In this document: in pieces, positions 45,389 to 54,311 of the stretch
Layout of the letters: every line of letters starts with the position of its first letter
Position numbering within the stretch: position 1 is the first letter of the stretch
Assembly: GCF_001295265.1 (NCBI RefSeq)
Contig: NZ_LJOD01000005.1
Location: 186,001 to 250,000, forward strand
Direction of reading: 5' to 3'
Length of the DNA: 64,000 nucleotides
Source of the DNA: Chryseobacterium indologenes
GTDB taxonomy: Bacteria > Bacteroidota > Bacteroidia > Flavobacteriales > Weeksellaceae
Program-made: the position numbers and the translations under genes
The notes under the pieces: model-generated
Database searches by the model: none
What the model was told of the DNA's origin: nothing
The model's input: only the letters and a program-made list of their open reading frames with translations

Positions 45389-45657
45389 TTTATAATCTTT
45401 GATAAATTAAACGGATCGGGCCAAAAGATAAGATAAAACATATGGTTAAATGGCCTAATGAGGAATTATTTTCCCACAAAGGAATTTGCGCTTACAATAC
45501 TTCACCTAAATAAGCAAAAACGGCTTCATCACCGACAAAGTGATTCAATTTGTACGCATACTCTAAATGCCCTCAAAAAAAATTTAAGGTTTCCACAATT
45601 TTATTTTCCTGAAAAATAAACGGATAGCCAATTTCGTTTAATATTAGGAAATAAAAA
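45389..45657. other. Spacer between the two tRNA-Asn genes, no gene seen
   Basis: About 270 AT-rich bases with no credible open reading frame, tRNA, repeat or transposon end. The tRNA unit is duplicated on either side of it. Confidence 0.5.
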
Positions 45658-45689
45658 TTTGCTTGGTACTGATATTCCTATTATATTTG
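45658..45689 (+). promoter_or_regulatory. Promoter of second tRNA-Asn
   Basis: TTTG at 45658-45661 and TATATTTG at 45682-45689 with 20 bases between, the same arrangement as for the first copy. Confidence 0.7.
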
Positions 45690-45712
45690 CACCACTTAAA
45701 ACAAAGGAAAAT

Positions 45713-45786
45713 TCCTCCTTAGCTCAGTTGGTTAGAGCATCTGACTGTTAATCAGAGGGTCGCTGGTTCGAGCCCAGCAGGAGGAG
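45713..45786 (+). tRNA. tRNA-Asn (anticodon GTT), second copy
   Basis: The 74 bases are identical to the tRNA at 45280-45353 by direct comparison, with the same stems and GTT anticodon. Upstream promoter and downstream terminator are also near-copies, so the whole transcription unit was duplicated. Confidence 0.97.
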
Positions 45787-45790
45787 CTAA

Positions 45791-45819
45791 AAGACTTACA
45801 GAAATGTAGGTCTTTTTTT
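45791..45819 (+). terminator. Terminator of second tRNA-Asn
   Basis: Stem AGACTTAC/GTAGGTCT and seven T, near-identical to the terminator of the first copy. Confidence 0.85.
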
Positions 45820-46082
45820 GTTTATAGCCTTTGATAGCTTATAGACAATATCACCAATAACGAAACAATGATAGTATTGAAGACGTTCATAGGATTCAAA
45901 ACCATAACCGATTTTCATTGCTTTAATTTGGTGATTCAGAGCCATAACATATATTGATGAAGATTTCGTTATCTGAAGTCCTAGGAAACTGAATTGAGAA
46001 GAGCCGTGATGGATGCCACAAATAAATCGCATGAGCTACGAAAAAACATTTGAAAGTTTCCACATCTAAATTATAGTCAGTA

Positions 46083-46112
46083 AAAAGAATAAAAAGACCT
46101 ACGTTTCTGTAG
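46083..46112 (-). terminator. Terminator of the beta-propeller / methyltransferase operon
   Basis: On the minus strand GATCTAC/GTAGGTC pairs around a short loop, followed by TTTTTATTCTTTTT, 30 bases past the 46142 stop. Its sequence resembles the tRNA-Asn terminators in inverted orientation. Confidence 0.65.
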
Positions 46113-46141
46113 ATCCAATTTAAAATACACCTACACAATTT

Positions 46142-47350
46142 TTAATGAGAGATAATATAGGTCTTAAATTCATTAGTCACTAGGTCTTCCAATAAAATAT
46201 AAAAATGATTTTCAATCGAATTACTAATCATACTTATTTTAATTTTAGATCCATCATATTCTAAAAATTTATGCCACGATTTGCCCAAATCCTCTGAATA
46301 CATAAGTAAACTTCTATTAGAACTCAAGTGATTATATAAGCTAGCCCAAATGGTCTCATTTTCCAAATAAAGCATCCGAAATATTGCAGATCGCCGATAT
46401 GGATCAGGAATTACTACAGAATTGAAGGTCTTAAAATCTTTTGTAGATACAATAAAGTTTGTTCCTTGATAATAATCGGTTCCCAACACTATATTTTCTT
46501 TTGTCTCAACTAGACTGGTATAACCTCCTTTCTGAATATGAAATTTATTCAGTCTAAACCATCCTGATTTTTCATTTATACTTTGTGATGAATAATTACT
46601 TGATTTATTTATCCAAATACTTTTTTTGTCATCCCCTTCAGTAAGGACCAGACATCTTAATTGATTGATCCATTTAAGTATATGAATATGTTTATTGATA
46701 TATTTTTTTAAAAAATCAAATTTATTCCACGTATCCCCCTCATTGTATGACACATATACATTTCCTACAAAAACCCACTTTCCATCTTTTTCAATATTGG
46801 CATATTCTCCAATTAATAATTCATTATTTTCTGTTTCGGTTATCGTTTCAAATAAAAATTTACTTTCAACTGAGGAAAAATCCAAAACTTTTTCAAATGT
46901 TAAGCCTAGATCTTTGGATCTAAATACCATACCTTCACTACAAACAAAAATATTTTTTCGACTATCCATGAAAATGCTATCGATAACACTTCCGAAATCA
47001 AAGCCTTCATCAATATTTCCATAACTATCTTGAAAAAAGAGTTTTGTTGGAGAACTTACTCTAGAGCCTAATATTCTATAATGATCAACTATTACAAGAT
47101 TAAAATCTATTAGGTTTTTTTGGAGTTTTACATGTGAAATAGCATCAAAATCATTAACCCCTCCATGAACTATTAAATCAGAAACAGTATTATTAAATTT
47201 TATTTGATTAATATTTTTTTTAAAAAAACGCCAAGAAAATTCCCATATTAAAAACGACAAAAACTCCTCCGCTTTATTAGCCCTTATTACTTTATACATA
47301 AAGGGAACAAAGTTTATTACATTTATTTCTGAATACTTTTTTGTTATCAT
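46142..47350 (-). CDS. BNR/Asp-box beta-propeller-like protein, unknown function
   Basis: 402 residues. Several Asp-box-like repeats are visible: FRSKDLGLTFEKV, VSYNEGDTWNKFDF and MYSEDLGKSWHKFLE, with blade-like spacing over about residues 100-400. There is no signal peptide, unusual for this fold. The first 90 residues (MYKVIRANKAEEFLSFLIWE) are unassigned. Codon use is more AT-rich than neighbours. Its ATG overlaps the methyltransferase stop by four bases, so the two form an operon. A sugar-binding or glycosidase-like role is possible but no catalytic residues are clear. Confidence 0.65.
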   Translation of the reverse strand: MITKKYSEINVINFVPFMYKVIRANKAEEFLSFLIWEFSWRFFKKNINQIKFNNTVSDLIVHGGVNDFDAISHVKLQKNLIDFNLVIVDHYRILGSRVSSPTKLFFQDSYGNIDEGFDFGSVIDSIFMDSRKNIFVCSEGMVFRSKDLGLTFEKVLDFSSVESKFLFETITETENNELLIGEYANIEKDGKWVFVGNVYVSYNEGDTWNKFDFLKKYINKHIHILKWINQLRCLVLTEGDDKKSIWINKSSNYSSQSINEKSGWFRLNKFHIQKGGYTSLVETKENIVLGTDYYQGTNFIVSTKDFKTFNSVVIPDPYRRSAIFRMLYLENETIWASLYNHLSSNRSLLMYSEDLGKSWHKFLEYDGSKIKISMISNSIENHFYILLEDLVTNEFKTYIISH

Positions 47351-48045
47351 TTTTTACCAATAATTAGAGCCAGCCAGGAAATATGTTTTGTATAGGTAAG
47401 ACTCATCAAAATCTTATCCAGCCTTTTTAAGAAGGATTTCAGAAATTTGAATCTGGATATATAAAGTAGAGGACCAAGAACATGATAAGTTTTGACCGTA
47501 ACAGGAGTAAAGAATCTTTCCATTCTCTGAATCTCCTTCAACGTCAAATGATTCCACGGATAGGACTGATAATCAAACTTCTTAAACTTCAAATAAATCC
47601 TTCCAACTCTTGTAATAGGATTATTTTTTAGATTCTCAAGGAAAATGACACAGCCGCCTTTTTTCAAAACCCGTAGACATTCCTGAAAAAAAACATCATG
47701 ACTGATATATTGAAGTACACTATTAGAAAAAATCACATCAAATGAATCATCAGGAAAAGGGAGGGAATCCGTATAATTATAATTCAAGAAATTAATATTT
47801 GGATATTTTACCTTTGCTTCATTTATTCTCTCAATATCAGAATCCATACCGGTAACCTTAAATCCTGTTTGAAAGAAAACATCTGATAATTCACCAAATC
47901 CACATCCAAAATCCAGGACATTTTGATAATCACCCTTGTTTCTATCCAAAAAATTGGAAATTTCATTGACAAAAGGAGTCATGTAATAAAGCTTGTATTC
48001 ATCATCAATACGTTCGTAAAATTTCTCTTTAAATGAAGTCTCCAT
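47347..48045 (-). CDS. Class I SAM-dependent methyltransferase
   Basis: 232 residues from the ATG at 48045 (METSFKEKFYERID). A longer in-frame start at 48084 adds a hydrophobic MLFFLYLTQTVLF that does not look like a real N-terminus. The SAM-binding core is visible: VLDFGCGFGELSDVF, GMDSDIERINEAK, DVIFSNSVLQYI and CLRVLKKGGCVIFLENL. The substrate is unknown. This fold often modifies sugars, lipids or small molecules. It precedes a beta-propeller gene by a four-base overlap, in an AT-rich patch beside the tRNA-Asn pair. Confidence 0.85.
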   Translation of the reverse strand: METSFKEKFYERIDDEYKLYYMTPFVNEISNFLDRNKGDYQNVLDFGCGFGELSDVFFQTGFKVTGMDSDIERINEAKVKYPNINFLNYNYTDSLPFPDDSFDVIFSNSVLQYISHDVFFQECLRVLKKGGCVIFLENLKNNPITRVGRIYLKFKKFDYQSYPWNHLTLKEIQRMERFFTPVTVKTYHVLGPLLYISRFKFLKSFLKRLDKILMSLTYTKHISWLALIIGKK

Positions 48046-48352
48046 AAATAAGACAGTTTGAGTCAAATATAAAAAAAACAACATACTCCATTAACAAAAT
48101 ACATCATACCACCTTCTCACGAATAGGTATTTTGAGAAAAAGCATTTTCAAAATAGAAATGGGTCTCCATTATTTCACCTTAATTGCATGATTAGCACTA
48201 TACAATCTGAAATTTAACAACATAGATAGGACAATTCTCTATTTTATCAGTTTTATATTCTGATAAAAGATTACATCAGTAAACCCAAAGAATAATTTTC
48301 ACAATGACCATCTATTTTCAGTAATTTCACAGTCAATTATTTAAACCTACAA

Positions 48353-49114
48353 ATGAAATTCAGACTTTTAGTATTAGTCCTGCTAATGTATAGTTTCATT
48401 CACGCACAGGGCGAAGAACTTGATGCTTCTAAAAAAGCAAATGTCAACAACATCATCTCTTTATTTAAAAGGAACAATGTAAATGACATTTCAAATATGA
48501 TCAATTACCCCTTGCGGAGGGAATATCCTATTCCTGACATTAAAAACAAAAAGGAATTTAAGCAAAGGTTCAGTGAAATTTTTGATAAAGTTCTTATTAA
48601 CCAGATTGCCCGTTCAAAAACCAGCCAATGGTCGGAAGTCGGTTGGAGAGGTATTATGCTGGACAACGGATTGGTATGGATAGACAGCTATGCGGGAAAG
48701 ATAGCGGCTGTCAACTACGAAAGTCCTTTTGAAAAAAACTTAAGAGAAAAGCTTATTCAAAAGGAGAAAGAAAGTGTACATATTTCCCTGAAAAAGTTTA
48801 AAATCCCGGTATACAAAATAAAGACGAAACAATACCTCATCAGGATTGACAAAGTTTCTGACGATAAATACAGATACGCTTCCTGGAAAGCAGGCAACAA
48901 AGAAAATACCCGCCCGGACCTTATCCTGAATAACGGTGAGCTTGATTTTCAGGGAAGCGGAGGCAATCATGTGATCATTTTTACCAGCGGAAATTATACT
49001 TATAAAGTTTACAGAAATATTATCGCTGAAGAAAACGGTGCAGATGCTAATCTAGAAGTAGAAAAAGACGGCCAGACCATTTTAAGACAAAACGGGACAT
49101 TAACTACTGATTAA
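48353..49114 (+). CDS. Secreted protein of unknown function
   Basis: 253 residues. A signal peptide ends near YSFIHAQ. The first part (about 20-130) includes VNNIISLFKRNNVNDISNMI and GWRGIMLDNGLVWID, resembling secreted flavobacterial proteins of unknown role. The second part (about 140-253) is beta-rich, ending in YKVYRNIIAEENGADANLEV. I do not recognise a named domain. It lies 100 bases before the serine hydrolase gene on the same strand. Confidence 0.65.
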   Translation: MKFRLLVLVLLMYSFIHAQGEELDASKKANVNNIISLFKRNNVNDISNMINYPLRREYPIPDIKNKKEFKQRFSEIFDKVLINQIARSKTSQWSEVGWRGIMLDNGLVWIDSYAGKIAAVNYESPFEKNLREKLIQKEKESVHISLKKFKIPVYKIKTKQYLIRIDKVSDDKYRYASWKAGNKENTRPDLILNNGELDFQGSGGNHVIIFTSGNYTYKVYRNIIAEENGADANLEVEKDGQTILRQNGTLTTD

Positions 49115-49215
49115 AAACATCCACAGACATTTCTTTTTTTGAACAGTTACCTTTATATCCATTTAATAAAATAAAAGCAGAAATTGTCTTAACAGAATAA
49201 AACTAGACTTAATAA

Positions 49216-50655
49216 ATGAAATTATCTTTTCTGACCACGCTATTTTTGCTCTTTCCTTTTCTGGGATATTCTCAAAAAGCAGAGCTTTCGAAATCAATCG
49301 ACCATTATATAAAAGATGTGATGAAAAATAGTGATATACCCGGACTGGCTGTCGGGATAATCAAAAACAATCAGGTTATTTATCAGAAGTATTACGGTAC
49401 AGAAACACTGGAAAGCCCTAAAAAAGTTAATCCCAGTTCAATATTCCGGGTTTATTCTACGACGAAACTGATGGCCAATGTTGGTGTTTTTCAACTTATT
49501 GAGCAGGGAAAGATCGCTTTGGAAGATCCTATTTCAAAATATTTTGATAATCTGCCGGAAGCATGGAAAGAAGTTAAAATAAAACATCTTCTGACCCACT
49601 CTTCAGGAATTCCCGACATAATCTATTTCAATGATATTTCTGTTGATGCATCCAACATGGAGTCACTGGCACGGCTGTTCAATGAAAGAATGGATTTTAA
49701 AACAGGTAATGAATACAGATACAATCAAACCAATTACCTTCTGCTTACCATGATTATTGAAAAAGTAACAGGGCAGCATTTTGAAGACTTTATTATCAAC
49801 AATCAGTTTCCGGAATCCCGAAAAGAAGTTGTATTCTCATCCAATTCTCTTGAAAATATCCCCAACAGGATTGTAAAATATGACTATAATGCGCAGTGGG
49901 ACCGATATGAGAAATCAAAACACGTCAGCGGTGTAAGATCTCATTCCGGGAACGGTCTGGCCATTACTCTTCCTTCTTTTTTAAAATGGAGCATTGAGTT
50001 CAATAAAAATAAATTTCTGAAGGAACAAACCAAGGAAATGATGTGGCAGCCTTTTATTTATGAAAACAGTACATACCCTTTTTCCTACGGTTGGGAAATC
50101 AACAAAATGAATGGGATTTCATCCTATGGATTTTCCGGAGGCAATGTAAGCGTTTACAAAATTTGTCCGGACCGCGATTTATCCATTATCATTATGTACA
50201 ACGGATACAAAGGGTTCCCGGTTCAGTATCATATGGCCAATCATATTGCCCAGATCGTAGACAACCGCCTGAAAGACTCCTATTCGCTGGCCGAAGAATC
50301 CATCATTTCCGAATTCATGAAAAAAGGAAATCCTGATGCAGAAAAAAAATATCGCAGTATTAAGACCAAGAATCCGACATGGGATTTTGAAAATACAATA
50401 AATACCATTGGCTACGTCCTGCTTGGCCTTTCAAGAGCTGATGAAGCTGTCAAAGTTTTTGAAATGAATGTCAAAGAACACCCAAAATCAGGAATGGTTT
50501 TTGACAGCTTAGGTGAAGGGTATCTTGCTGTTAAAAACTACAAGCTTGCTTTAGCAAACTATACAAAATCTCTTGAACTGGATCCTCAAAACAATAATGC
50601 TGAGAACAAGATCAAAGAGATCAGACAAGCCATGGAAGCGGCAGATAAAAAATAA
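49216..50655 (+). CDS. Serine hydrolase (beta-lactamase/AmpC-like fold) with C-terminal TPR
   Basis: 479 residues. A signal peptide ends near GYSQ. The penicillin-binding/beta-lactamase-like fold has the SxxK motif in YSTTKLMANVG and a second-motif region YRYNQTNYLLLT, where the usual Tyr-Ser-Asn is Tyr-Asn-Gln. The third-motif region lies near SYGFSGGNVSVYKI. From about residue 390 a TPR-like part begins, with YVLLGLSRADEAVKVFEMNV and YKLALANYTKSLELDPQNN. The enzyme is probably an esterase or peptidase in the periplasm rather than a resistance beta-lactamase. Confidence 0.82.
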   Translation: MKLSFLTTLFLLFPFLGYSQKAELSKSIDHYIKDVMKNSDIPGLAVGIIKNNQVIYQKYYGTETLESPKKVNPSSIFRVYSTTKLMANVGVFQLIEQGKIALEDPISKYFDNLPEAWKEVKIKHLLTHSSGIPDIIYFNDISVDASNMESLARLFNERMDFKTGNEYRYNQTNYLLLTMIIEKVTGQHFEDFIINNQFPESRKEVVFSSNSLENIPNRIVKYDYNAQWDRYEKSKHVSGVRSHSGNGLAITLPSFLKWSIEFNKNKFLKEQTKEMMWQPFIYENSTYPFSYGWEINKMNGISSYGFSGGNVSVYKICPDRDLSIIIMYNGYKGFPVQYHMANHIAQIVDNRLKDSYSLAEESIISEFMKKGNPDAEKKYRSIKTKNPTWDFENTINTIGYVLLGLSRADEAVKVFEMNVKEHPKSGMVFDSLGEGYLAVKNYKLALANYTKSLELDPQNNNAENKIKEIRQAMEAADKK

Positions 50656-50682
50656 TTGATATGGAGCAAACTGTTTCATAAG

Positions 50683-50714
50683 AAAGACTTACACAGATGC
50701 GTAAGTCTTTTTTT
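50683..50714 (+). terminator. Terminator after the serine hydrolase gene
   Basis: Perfect ten-base stem AAAGACTTAC/GTAAGTCTTT followed by TTTTATTATT. It may also serve the convergent DUF4132 gene. Confidence 0.8.
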
Positions 50715-50742
50715 ATTATTCTGTTAATCCAGGAAACATTGA

Positions 50743-53313
50743 TTACCTGTTGATTTGTGAAGTAATGGTAGAATCCGTTATCTTATCATCATTCGCCAGT
50801 AAGAGTGCTTTTGAAATAATCACAGACAGACCGTTATCCCCTTCAAAAGGTAAAAACAAAGCATTGCTGGCCTCTTTTTTACTTCTGTCCGGAACAATAC
50901 ACAAATACTGATCATTAGGCTCCATCAGGATATTAGTACTTCCGATATGGATTTTATAGGTTCTGATTTTTCCTTTTACCACAACAAATTTATCTTCAAT
51001 ATGGGTTACTGATGCGATCTTCAGACGCGGAATAAGATTCTGAAGTATTTCTTTCCTGCTCTTAGCAATTTCAGATAAATTACCGAAGGAATAAGACTGC
51101 CAGTAATCCCTGTACGCAGGCAGACCACCAGAGTCGCTCCAGGCAGGATCGTTCCCCACACTGGCCACTCCTACAAAAAGATCCACATCTCTCATTGCTT
51201 CTGAAAAAGCGACAGCAGGAACATCTATAAGGTTCATGACCTCATCCGTTTCTGTATTAATAAACCTGATCTGGTCCGTCGTTACATAATTCCAGATTCC
51301 TGTTGCATTGAATTCGTCATTGGCATTTAAGGCATTTACCCAGTATTCAACAGAAATATGATATTCAGGCATCATCAGCTCTGCCGTATCATTGTCTCCG
51401 CCATCCCAGGCTCCAATAAGTCTTGCTTTCCAGTTTCTGCCTTTAGCCAGTGTAACATATTGATGCTGTTTAAGGATATGAGAAGCCATTCTATTGCTGT
51501 ATGTTCTGGTGTTGATCTCCGCTTCTGTAAGAAGGTAAATTTCCCGGTACGCCTGCTTAAACGGCTGCTGAATTTCACCTTCCATTAGGAATTGCCTCCA
51601 TGCCCTGACTTCAGTAGTACCGCTCGTTACCGGATGCCATAAAGAAACCGTGTCATACTGTTCAATATCAATGATGTTGTACTCAATATCAATCCACTCT
51701 CCTTTCAGATAAACAGCCAGCCGCTCTTCTTTTTCTTTGGAAAACTTAAAAATCACTTTTCCGATCACAAATGAAAGAAGGCCATGGTTAAGATATTTCT
51801 CTTTAAAATAATCAAGACTAAGAACCCTGCTGCTTCTCATCATCCTGTCAAACCTTTCTTTTTGAGATGAAGTAGTCTGATCGATCTGTTTCTGGGTGTC
51901 CTTGATTTTCTTTAATCTGGCGGCTGCATTATCTTTTGCTGCCTGCGGAACGGACTTCTGTTCTGATCCGTCAGGCTTAAACCACCTTAAGGCAGATTTC
52001 CCGATTCCTGTAAGTTCAATAACACAGGTGTAACCTTCAACTTCATAGGTTATTTTATGATCCTTCAGTTTAAAATCATCTACTGCAAGATCTTCAATCT
52101 CGGTTGAAGAAATCTTTAATTTTTCTGCCGCTTCTCTGATGTATTTTTCAATAAGATTCAGCGTATTGTTCTGCTTAATTTTTAATTTTAATCTCGAAAG
52201 CTGCGCAATTCCATCCAGCCCTTTTGACGCATACAGTGTATACAGACAGGCATTTCCTATACCCGCTGCAGCCGGTCCTTTTTCAGGAATTTTTTTAAAG
52301 CTCCGCTCCGCCAATTTACCGATTGTCTGTATCGTTGCATTATCATGAAACCATGATGACATCCAGACAAAGCCTTTAACTGCATCAGCATTCAGAGCAC
52401 TCAGGAATTCACTGGACTGATAAGTATAAACCTGATTATTATACCGGTGCTCATGCTGTGTTATCGATTCTTTAAGATTGATGATAAACCCGAACCACTC
52501 ATGGGTTATTTTTTTGAATTTATCAGATCCCAGGCGGTCAATAACTCCTTTTGCTTCATTCAGAAATTTTTGAGAAGGCTTCCCGCCTGAAGCTTTTTGC
52601 GCAATGGCGACAAGTTCAAACCAACATGATTTTTCATCTTCTTTCTGAAGATCTATTAATTCGTTGGCAAAATCTCTGAAAGCATCTTCACCTAAAAAAT
52701 AAACCGGCCTGAAAACATGGTTTCCATCACCTGTTTTATGAAGGTAAGATTTGATTTTTTCTTCCAGTTTAATATGTTCTTTGTAGTAATAAACATCTGG
52801 CTTTTTCTCAAAACTTAAAATTTCGTTGAGAGTTTTTTTAATGCGTTCAGGAGCCTCATCAGGAAAGCTGAACTCTACCTGTTTAAACCATCCGGCAAGC
52901 GGCCAGGCAATAGCTCCGTGGTTATAATAATCCGCCTCAGCCGTATGGCTACAGAACGCCTGATATATATTCAGCAGCTTTTCTTCTGTAAGTCTCATCT
53001 TAGATTTAAAGAGGGTCTGGATATAAGAGAAAGCCATCCGGGTTTCTTTATACACCGGATCACTAGAGGTATTTCTGAAAGATTTCTTTTTCTCAGCGGC
53101 ACAGGTAAGAAATACAATAAAATCGGCTTTCTTGCTGTCATCCCATTTTTTAACCACCTCATTGTAAATCTGTATCTCTGAAAAAGTGATTGTATAAAAA
53201 TAATTGGAAACTTTCTCATACTGCCCTACCGACTGCTTTAAAGTCTCCCGGAACTCTTTATTTTCTTTGTTATCTAATCCTACAGCGGATTTTATCTGAT
53301 CAAATATTCCCAT
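50743..53313 (-). CDS. DUF4132-domain protein
   Basis: 856 residues, cytoplasmic. The N-terminus MGIFDQIKSAVGLDNKENKE precedes a long helical region (about 50-420). The region at about 420-620 includes YEVEGYTCVIELTGIGKSAL followed by RWFKPDGSEQKSVP, then a long basic coil and YLNHGLLSFVIGKVIFKFSK, which I recognise as the DUF4132 core (the E. coli YehI type). Such genes occur with MoxR-type ATPases and VWA proteins in some genomes; none is here. Its only partner is the Gly-Gly tailed protein, whose stop lies ten bases before this start. Function unknown. Confidence 0.78.
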   Translation of the reverse strand: MGIFDQIKSAVGLDNKENKEFRETLKQSVGQYEKVSNYFYTITFSEIQIYNEVVKKWDDSKKADFIVFLTCAAEKKKSFRNTSSDPVYKETRMAFSYIQTLFKSKMRLTEEKLLNIYQAFCSHTAEADYYNHGAIAWPLAGWFKQVEFSFPDEAPERIKKTLNEILSFEKKPDVYYYKEHIKLEEKIKSYLHKTGDGNHVFRPVYFLGEDAFRDFANELIDLQKEDEKSCWFELVAIAQKASGGKPSQKFLNEAKGVIDRLGSDKFKKITHEWFGFIINLKESITQHEHRYNNQVYTYQSSEFLSALNADAVKGFVWMSSWFHDNATIQTIGKLAERSFKKIPEKGPAAAGIGNACLYTLYASKGLDGIAQLSRLKLKIKQNNTLNLIEKYIREAAEKLKISSTEIEDLAVDDFKLKDHKITYEVEGYTCVIELTGIGKSALRWFKPDGSEQKSVPQAAKDNAAARLKKIKDTQKQIDQTTSSQKERFDRMMRSSRVLSLDYFKEKYLNHGLLSFVIGKVIFKFSKEKEERLAVYLKGEWIDIEYNIIDIEQYDTVSLWHPVTSGTTEVRAWRQFLMEGEIQQPFKQAYREIYLLTEAEINTRTYSNRMASHILKQHQYVTLAKGRNWKARLIGAWDGGDNDTAELMMPEYHISVEYWVNALNANDEFNATGIWNYVTTDQIRFINTETDEVMNLIDVPAVAFSEAMRDVDLFVGVASVGNDPAWSDSGGLPAYRDYWQSYSFGNLSEIAKSRKEILQNLIPRLKIASVTHIEDKFVVVKGKIRTYKIHIGSTNILMEPNDQYLCIVPDRSKKEASNALFLPFEGDNGLSVIISKALLLANDDKITDSTITSQINR

Positions 53314-53323
53314 ATTCTGATGA

Positions 53324-53713
53324 TTATCCTCCTACAAGCGGAGTAAGTTTTATAAAAGAGATTTTTGAGGTGCTTTTCAAAACAATCTTCTGGTTCAGAT
53401 CATCCACCTGTTCATTATCTACAAGAATAAAGAAACCGTTTTTCTGAAAGGCATCTAATGCAATATAAGTCTGTTTTTCAGCATCTATCATCTGCCTCTT
53501 TTTTAATTTATATCCGTTAAGAGTTTTTTCTGCATCCAGAGGCTCAACAAGTCCGTTGAAATATTCAGGCAGACGGCTGTTGTAGTTTTCCACTTCCATG
53601 GAAACTCTTTTATAAATAAGCTCTTCTACAGAAATGATTTCATTCTCCAGCCGGATCTCAACCTGATTGGTAACTGTACCGTTCAGAAGCTCATCAGAAA
53701 TAATAATATTCAT
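53324..53713 (-). CDS. Small protein with ubiquitin-like Gly-Gly C-terminus
   Basis: 129 residues. It begins with strands NIIISDELL and NQVEIRLENEIIS, then a helix VEELIYKRVSMEVENYN. After a loop with LNGYKLKKRQ and a helix around ALDAFQKNG come strands FFILVDNEQV and KISFIKLTPLVGG, ending exactly in Gly-Gly. The order and tail are reminiscent of beta-grasp ubiquitin-like proteins, though the middle is longer. No E1, E2 or JAB gene is adjacent. It is ten bases upstream of the DUF4132 gene and so co-transcribed with it. From memory I think similar proteins ending in LVGG occur in other phyla; this was not checked. Confidence 0.6.
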   Translation of the reverse strand: MNIIISDELLNGTVTNQVEIRLENEIISVEELIYKRVSMEVENYNSRLPEYFNGLVEPLDAEKTLNGYKLKKRQMIDAEKQTYIALDAFQKNGFFILVDNEQVDDLNQKIVLKSTSKISFIKLTPLVGG

Positions 53714-53836
53714 AATTTATAGTGTTTTCAGATTAAATTATTCTGCCTTTACCCTGACTAAAATAGCCATTTTTCCTTTACTTTTCAACACTAGCCAAGA
53801 GAATATTCCGTCTTCAGGCGTTTCTTAATCCCCAAT

Positions 53837-54109
53837 TGTGGAAAACATGTGGAAAACGTGTTGGCATGCTGTTAAAATACGATTAGTAAGCTGTTTAAAA
53901 GCCTATGAAAATCTATGGATAAGCCGTGGAAAAGATGTGGATCATAAGTTAATCATCTGTGAAAAAGACCTTAAAAGCCGTGGATAAAATGTGAATTGAT
54001 GTAAAACCAGATACAGAACAATCCACAAAACATGTTTTTATTTGCGTAATCAACATTCTTTTTAATTTCCCAGATTTCTTAGTTTCAAAGCTTTACAGAC
54101 TTATCCACA
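53837..54109. other. Candidate chromosomal replication origin (oriC)
   Basis: An intergenic region between divergent genes holds many DnaA-box-like 9-mers. On the plus strand in TGTGGATAA orientation: TGTGGAAAA (53837, 53848), TATGGATAA (53914), CGTGGAAAA (53925), TGTGGATCA (53936), TGTGAAAAA (53958), CGTGGATAA (53979) and TGTGAATTG (53990). In the other orientation: CAATCCACA (54019) and the perfect TTATCCACA (54101). Starts differ by 11 or 21-22 within clusters. Genes to the left run left and genes to the right run right. No dnaA gene is adjacent, as is common in Bacteroidetes. Confidence 0.72.
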
Positions 54110-54208
54110 CCGCTTCTGAAAAACCCGCAGCAATCGCAGTCAAAGAAACAGTTATGAACATTCATACAGAACCTCTTACAGCACACAATCTTATACGGTT
54201 ATTTTCGT

Positions 54209-54216
54209 TACATTTG
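54209..54216 (+). promoter_or_regulatory. -7 promoter element for the DUF5686-type gene
   Basis: TACATTTG (TAnnTTTG) about 100 bases before the 54312 start, leaving a leader that contains a short open frame. Confidence 0.5.
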
Positions 54217-54252
54217 TAGTTTTGTGATTAATCGCATAAAACGTTAAAAATT

Positions 54253-54303
54253 ATGATCTTTTTACAAGAAACTGCACGCTTTTTGTTTATGCTAATTGCC
54301 TGA
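54253..54303 (+). CDS. Possible 16-codon upstream open reading frame
   Basis: Reads MIFLQETARFLFMLIA and stops eight bases before the 54312 ATG. It lies in the leader after the 54209 promoter element. It may be chance; a role in translation coupling is conceivable. Confidence 0.2.
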   Translation: MIFLQETARFLFMLIA

Positions 54304-54311
54304 AGAACCAA

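Noticed and set aside
46083..46112. Inverted copy of the tRNA-Asn terminator read as an attachment site
   Set aside because: It forms a proper terminator for the 46142 gene, and no tRNA 3' end fragment, integrase gene or direct repeat was found to support an integrative element.
45796..46138. Two overlapping minus-strand frames of 78 and 71 codons downstream of the second tRNA-Asn
   Set aside because: They start or end in tRNA-terminator sequence, overlap each other in different frames, lack recognisable motifs and show no coding bias. Treated as non-coding, possibly the remains of an old insertion.
49216..50655. Antibiotic-resistance beta-lactamase
   Set aside because: The protein has SxxK but a non-standard second motif and a C-terminal TPR region, as in secreted esterases or peptidases rather than resistance enzymes.
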